DNA of 64,000 bases from Nematostella vectensis (taxonomy: Eukaryota > Cnidaria > Anthozoa > Actiniaria > Edwardsiidae), in contig NC_064046.1 in NCBI RefSeq assembly GCF_932526225.1, forward strand, positions 10,441,719 to 10,505,718, read 5' to 3'. A program made the position numbers and the translations under genes. Below are positions 59,001-64,000 of this stretch, piece by piece (within the stretch, counting starts at the first letter, position 1; every line of letters begins with the position of its first letter). A model generated the notes under the pieces. The model saw only the letters and a program-made list of their open reading frames with translations, made no database searches and had not been told where the DNA came from.

Positions 59001-59560
59001 TTGAAATGTAAATTTGACACTGTACATTTGAGTACACACCTGTGGGAGCAGGGAGGCATTCCTTTAATATACCTGAAATTGAAAGGGTGTCCTCCTAAAA
59101 ATACATTTCCAATGTTTCAAATATCACGTGACTCTATCCACTTCCCAAGAACAAAACATGCTGCAGATTTGAATTTTACTCATTTGCAAGTAGTCCACTG
59201 TAAAAGTCTGTAAAATACCTGAAATTCACAGGCACTGAAAGTAAATTCAGAGGCACTGAAAGTAAATATCGATCATGTGGCATTTCTATTATTGGAAATG
59301 TCTTTCTAAAATAAATGTCTTTTTAAGTAAATTCACAAAAGTAAATATCGATCATGTGGCATTTCTATTATTGGAAATGTCTTTTTAAGATAAGCTGTAA
59401 GTTCAAATGCCTAAAATCTCTTAAATATGACTGACTTTTTATGACAAAATTATTGTCTTAAAATTAGTATACTAATAAGCGTGGAACGGTAGTCTTTATA
59501 ACTTAAAAGAGGTTTTGGTTTCAGGATCTTCGGTTTTGGGGTGTCGCAGGTCGCCATTAG
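56059..59560 (+). CDS. Secreted Trp-rich tandem-repeat protein (paralogue B), ~374-397 aa
   Basis: Exon 1 is 56059-56229: signal peptide MSRLVILLVFCLVLVSLALG, then GGACKRANGMACSD. A possible exon 2 lies at 57717-57785 (RKGRMVFGKWQFYDWKKPW; weak donor). Exon 3 is 57993-58910, starting RQRLAKVGREQKEDG and carrying thirteen in-frame 20-residue repeats (KGWAKRQAQLNEGWKSVNDD) from 58095. The exon ends GWMRRRAAWRDE and SGDK. Exon 4 is 59525-59560, DLRFWGVAGRH plus stop. AATAAA follows at about 59644. Repeats vary at set places (AKR/AKP, LNEG/IYEG/MNEG, VNDD/VDDD/ANYD). There are no Gly-Lys-Arg amidation sites, so a classic amidated neuropeptide precursor is unlikely. The pattern of two Trp per 20 residues with alternating basic and acidic ends suggests a structural, adhesive or mineral/matrix-type secreted protein; this is inference. 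No family was recognised. Confidence 0.8.
58095..58860 (+). repeat. 60-bp coding minisatellite, 13 units, in the Trp-repeat protein
   Basis: Exact 60-bp period; each unit begins AAAGGCTGGGCAAAACGACA. The last unit is partial (GACGGCTGGATG). The unit divides by three, so the frame is preserved whatever the copy number. The 319-aa minus-strand ORF here is an antisense shadow. Confidence 0.95.
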
Positions 59561-59643
59561 TGCTGGTAGCAAACATCACAAGGACGGACAAAACTGTCAT
59601 CCATCGTCTCGGTAGCATAGAGCCATTGTAGCAGTGAGAAAAA

Positions 59644-59650
59644 AATAAAT
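59644..59650 (+). terminator. Poly(A) signal for the Trp-repeat protein gene
   Basis: AAAAAATAAATACTC, about 85 nt after the stop codon at 59560. Confidence 0.55.
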
Positions 59651-59689
59651 ACTCTGAATAAGCAACAGAATTAGAATGTCTTTCTCCCC

Positions 59690-60050
59690 CTCTCATAAAA
59701 CACAACCCAACTATCCACTAAAATTCACACCCATACTCAACTCTCCCTAATCCACACCCCCAGCTCACCCCTCTCTAATCCACGATACAGAAACATTAAG
59801 AATTGTGGGGGCACAGCCACGCTCCTACTGGTCATTTCCTTATAATGTTTGAAAATATTGCCCATAGTGCCCCACCCCCTGCTACGGCCCTGTTATCTTA
59901 TCCACACCCCACCTACCCCCTCTTTAATCAACACCCCACCCCATCCCACCTCTCTCTAATTCACACCTACCCCACCCCTTTCTAATTTCGTCCCAGCTCT
60001 ACCCTCTCGAACCCACACCACACCCTTACATCTCCACTCTTACAAACGTC
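59690..60050. repeat. CCCACCCC-rich low-complexity tract
   Basis: Repeated CTAATCCACACCCC and CTAATTCACACC-like phrases of about 25-30 bp, strongly C-rich on the plus strand. Non-coding. Confidence 0.65.
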
Positions 60051-60304
60051 CAGTTTTCTACATTTCAATAACGAAAAAAAACATCACGTTATAATATCCA
60101 TACATTCGTTATAATATATTCATTACTGTTATAAAATCCACGAAATCGAATCCTCGATGTGAAAACACACAGCAGCTGAATCGCCTACGACTTCCGTCAT
60201 TTAAAGTGATTGGAGAGTTTCCATTGGCTAGCTCAGAAATAGTATTCCAATTAAGCCAACTCTTAGCAAAGCGCTGACCAAACTCCTTCCTCTACCTTCT
60301 CCAA

Positions 60305-60550
60305 ATGAACAATATGACCCCATGCTATATCAGAGATATGTTCGTTAAGTGTAGTGATGTACATAACAAGAACACTAAAAATGCAGCAAACCATAACTTA
60401 GTACTTCCAAAGGCTCGGACTACATTAGCAAAAAACAGCTTTAAGTTTGTAGCAGCTAAAAGGTGGAATGCATTGCCACTAGAAATCAAAGAAGCCAAGT
60501 CAATCACCGCCTTCTCCGCAAAACTAAGAGAATACATCACAACTCTGTAA
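60305..60550 (+). pseudogene. Non-LTR retrotransposon ORF2 C-terminal tail
   Basis: 81 codons with the tail signature of CR1/L2-like elements: LPKARTTLAKNSFKF, AAKRWNALPLEIKEA, and SITAFSAKLREYI before the stop. No upstream RT is present, so it is a 5'-truncated insertion, the usual fate of such elements. Confidence 0.75.
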
Positions 60551-60706
60551 ATAAGTTTATAAATCAGCAAAGGATTGTTATTGTAAATAGTTTCGTCAAA
60601 GATTTTGCTGTAAACAGATTTGTAAATAGCTTGTATTAATTTTGTTTCTGTTGAGGGCCATGCGTACATTATCATTGTGATATTAAGTGAATCCCTCATT
60701 AAAAAA

Positions 60707-60901
<195 letters not shown>

Positions 60902-60959
60902 AAATCCACATCCCAGCTCTCCCCTCTCCAAATACACACCCTAACTAATGTCCTCAGTA

Positions 60960-61889
60960 TGCAAGGGGTCCAATAATTTGGCTGTGATATTTTAGGATTA
61001 GGAGATAAGAAAAAAAAACATTTAGAAACGCAAAATCTTCTTATTTACTCCATCCAAGTGTATAATAAATAAAAAGAAACCATTTCACCGCGAAATGGAT
61101 TATAGAGAGGATCGATTAGTGGTCTATGTAATTTAAGGGGCTTGGGAAACGTACACCCTGTATCGAGACCTAAAACCACTATTTACAATATAAATTCATC
61201 GGCTCGACGTTAGAAATAAATTATTGTATTTACCTAAAATATAAAAATTCATCATGTCTTTCCAAATAACACTAAAATCCCACTCCAAGGGCGCAAGTGC
61301 CTCTTGAGAAAATTATTATTTACCTCGCTTTTGTAAGAAGAAAAAAATAAAATGTCTATCAGTTGAGTTTGATTTTATCATATGTTCCCAGTAAACGTTT
61401 TTCGAGCTTGATATTTCGACAAAATCACTGAAGCACCGCATCATTCGGAAACTTAAAAATAAAGAGCAAAAGACAAACAATCACTAAGTAAAGTTGTCTT
61501 GCGCGCTATATACTCATAGACCATTTATTAGAAAAGCACACACTTTTATCTTTACAAATACTGTCAGAAGTTGTTACAGAAAAATCGCCGCAATAAAATT
61601 CCTAGTGATCCGGTCCTCAATGGAGCCAAAGTACTTCACAAACATACAAATTCTTGAGGGGAAATTAAACGAAGAAAAGGAGAGAATAAGAGTAGACACA
61701 CTATTATTCCAAGAGTAACTAATATCCCCCGAGTGTGCCGATAAATAAATTAAGTACAAACACTACTTTAATTTCGCTTGACGCTCAAAGGCAAACAGTG
61801 CTACAACCAGCAAATAGGGTAACGGCAACTCCTCGACGGCTCCTTTAAATATCGCTACTCGTGATGTTTTTGTACATTACTAGAGCAGT
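60960..61889. other. Intergenic; upstream region of paralogue C
   Basis: AT-rich. A TTG-initiated 74-codon frame at 61494-61718 lacks a signal, motif or ATG at its start and is not called. The last 100 bp probably hold the promoter of the 61890 gene. Confidence 0.4.
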
Positions 61890-63341
61890 ATGAACAAGTT
61901 TTTTCTATCTGTGGTTCTGGCCGTGATCGTTGCAATGGCAACATTACAAGTTTCAGCATGGGGAGGTGCTGGCTGTGTTTACAAGCTCAAAAAACGAGAA
62001 GTACAAGACCCTCTTCCAGACTCTCTCATCGAGCAATCAACTGACGCCCTGAAGAATGGTAAATGGAAAGCCAAGAAGAACAGATTCATGCTTGGCATAT
62101 TTTCACCCATCTGTCTAGAAACGAAAAAGGATGATTCTACAAATGAGGTATACATAGAGATCTTTAGTCTGACGCACCTTGTTTTTATCTTATATCGGAA
62201 GGCAAATTTCAATTTTACTTGCAAGTAAAATATAAGAGACTAAAGAGACTAAAGCCGGATTTTGAGGGGGGGGGGGGGGGCTGTACGCCCCCTCCCCGTT
62301 TTTTGGAACGCAGGGCTATATGCCCGACATTCGGGAAAGGTCCTCAATGGACTAAATGCCCGACAGTTTTCAATTTATTAAATTAATTTACCCAGTAAAT
62401 TGTCGACCTAGTAAGCTCAAAGTATTCGATATCCGTTGAGAAAAGGCAAGCAAATCTGAATTGAGCTTTGTTACCGTTTTACCGTCGTCTATGGTTCACA
62501 ATTAACATTCGTAATTTTAATGACACTTAGGAATTTTCTACAACATGCTGCTAAATGTCGGCATAGTTCTGAAAATTTACGAAAATATAAAGGTGAATTG
62601 TCGACCTCTAGTCAGTTCAAAGTACCGGCCCGTACCCAGGGGGGTGCGAACGCACCTCCCTACAACAACAGAAAGTCGACTTTCGGTTCTCAATAGACGT
62701 GCTATTCGTAGACAAAACTATAAAGCATAAGCTAGATCACTATGTTATGTCATTAATCCAAAAGTCAGACTTAATTTGTAGCCAAATCCGACAATAAACG
62801 TCCCGTGGAGATACTGCAAAGGCATGGACAATCCCTTTTTGTTCTTTTTGGGGTGGTCAGATTTTTATTTAAAAAATTCACGTCCTCCCCCAACCCCCCC
62901 TCCCCAGAAAAATTAGATCCACTTTTTTCGGATTTTGCACCCCCGCAAGAAAAAACCTGGGTACGGGCCGGTAAGTATTGTATATTTGGTGGGAAAGGGC
63001 AAGCGAATCTGAATTGAGCTTTGTTGTCGGTATTGAACGTTTTTCCTTGATTGTATATTTGTCGGGAAAGGTCTTCAATGGACTAAATGCCCGACAGATT
63101 CCAATTTAAATAAGCTTCAAATAAAAAAAATGCTTAAACTAGTTTATTTTGCTGCGACAAATGGCTGTGCTTGAAACAAGGAAGGGTTCGTGCAGGATTA
63201 GGGGGGGGGGGGGGAGGAGGGGTAAGGATAAGGGCAGATGTACGAGTAGGGAATAGGGGAAGGGTATGGATATTTACCATCATATATCAACCAAAGAGAA
63301 CCATAAAAGGCTTTCTCTTTCAGCAACATTCGTCAACTTGA
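61890..63341 (+). CDS. Small secreted protein, ~91 aa, 2 exons (gene C of the cluster)
   Basis: Exon 1 is 61890-62147: signal peptide MNKFFLSVVLAVIVAMATLQ ending near VSA, then WGGAGCVYKLKKREVQD. Further on are WKAKKNRF and SPICLETKKDDSTNE before the donor GAG|GTATAC. The best terminal exon is 63324-63341 after CTCTTTCAG, phase 0, adding QHSST and a stop. AATAAA at 63478-63483 supports a transcript end there. Two Cys in the mature part and a GxGC block near the N-terminus resemble genes A and B, but the similarity is slight. Other exons in the 1.2-kb intron cannot be excluded. Confidence 0.65.
62330..63115. repeat. Direct repeat pair in the intron of gene C
   Basis: 62330-62470 and 62596-62620 plus 62973-63110 share TTGTCGACCT, CAAGCAAATCTGAATTGAGC (CAAGCGAATCTGAATTGAGC) and CAATGGACTAAATGCCCGAC. 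The second copy is split by the 62621-62972 insertion. Confidence 0.7.
62621..62972. mobile_element. ~350-bp element with TACCGGCCCGTACCCAGG termini
   Basis: The left end TACCGGCCCGTACCCAGG and right end CCTGGGTACGGGCCGGTA are perfect 18-bp inverted partners with TA at each border. The second copy of a local direct repeat is interrupted exactly here, showing an insertion. No transposase. Confidence 0.8.
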
Positions 63342-63477
63342 AGACACAGGACGCCCCAAAGATGAGAAAACAATGAGTTCGCACTTGAAACATAGAGCAT
63401 ATTGAATGATGGTGCTATAAACAAGTGACATAATGGCGTGAGCCTGAGGATAATATAACGCTGATGTATTTGATCAA

Positions 63478-63483
63478 AAATAA
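63478..63483 (+). terminator. Poly(A) signal for gene C
   Basis: CAAAAATAAACGC, about 140 nt after the predicted stop at 63341. Confidence 0.5.
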
Positions 63484-63489
63484 ACGCTA

Positions 63490-64000
63490 GTTCACCTCAT
63501 TATTAATGTCTATTTTGTTCTCTATAACCTTACGTTTTAATGTTTGAATAAAAAGTAAAGGGATGGATATCAGGGATTTGAGTCGGGACCGGGATTGGAT
63601 CTCCTTTCAAGACAAAATCTAAAACTTTCTGCTAGGGGAGCATTCCCCGAGGTCCACAAATGTCAAGAAATGTGTTTTTTGCTGATTGATGTCTGGTAAA
63701 TAAGGCCAACGTAACCCTTGTCTTTAGACTCCTGGTGCTTTCTGGCGCTCTCTGATTGGTTAACGGACGCCTCGACTGCGAAATGGCTTTCGTGTCACGA
63801 CATACCTAGTAAAAAGAGACAAGGGGCCAGTTACCTTGTGTAAGCATTTTATAATTAATAGATCAAAAAGAAACATGTACTTCATGTAAGAGACCATTCA
63901 TTATTTATTCGGGGGAGATGGCTCGCGCTATTTTCCATACAAAATGACCCTCTTTTAAGTATAAAAAATCATAACACCTGAAGGTGAAATAGCAAATAAA
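63490..64000. other. Right-hand flank; no gene seen
   Basis: No coding exon, hairpin or tandem repeat recognised. Confidence 0.4.

Noticed and set aside
56059..59560. Amidated neuropeptide precursor
   Set aside because: Signal peptide and repeats fit superficially, but the repeats lack Gly followed by dibasic sites and the KR pairs are absent from many units.
61494..61718. 74-codon ORF as a gene
   Set aside because: It starts at TTG, has no signal, domain or splice support, and could arise by chance.

Overview
This is a eukaryotic, intron-bearing genome window that looks like an early-branching animal, most likely an anthozoan cnidarian. The basis is compact GT-AG genes with short exons, near-intronless class A GPCR-like ORFs, heavy minisatellite and MITE content, Ty3-type and non-LTR retroelement remnants, and small secreted-protein genes. 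The species cannot be fixed from the sequence alone. Most real genes here are multi-exon and were assembled by hand from splice signals, exon phase and family resemblance.

Layout. (1) 66-5658, minus: most of a UTP3/SAS10 gene (SSU processome; 3' end outside the window). One intron begins inside a ~1.5-kb minisatellite built from the gene's own exon end plus 5' splice site. (2) 5659-5875: short divergent promoter interval. (3) 5876-10801, plus: a complete seven-exon gene for a ~234-aa single-C2H2, C-terminally membrane-anchored protein, with a 505-bp MITE in its last intron. (4) 10960-15570: two large minisatellites (62-bp and 77-bp units). (5) 17755-23263, minus: a five-exon gene for a ~518-aa basic, low-complexity protein of unknown function with a C-terminal Cys cluster. 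(6) 23.9-30.7 kb: a field of MITEs, including one with an internal 30-bp unit expanded about 49-fold, plus an intronless zinc-finger protein with a possible NYN/PIN-like N-terminus. (7) 31.3-36 kb: AATGTAATAA-rich transposons and two tandemly duplicated GPCR-like ORFs, both ending in TM6. (8) 37.4-48.3 kb: 5'-truncated Ty3 element, a TTAA-flanked MITE, and non-LTR reverse-transcriptase fragments, one broken by a (GTCT)n tract. (9) 48.5-51.8 kb, minus: a four-exon secreted Cys-rich protein of 232 aa. (10) 53.4-63.3 kb, plus: three small secreted-protein genes. Two appear to be paralogues sharing a duplicated upstream segment, and one carries thirteen 20-residue Trp-rich repeats. A LINE tail and a (CT)n tract lie between them.

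The housekeeping genes (UTP3, the C2H2 membrane protein) are at the left. The right end is a fast-evolving secretome cluster. The least familiar biology is the exon/splice-donor minisatellite in UTP3 and the Trp-repeat secreted protein cluster. All coordinates of spliced genes are predictions; no search or alignment program was run.
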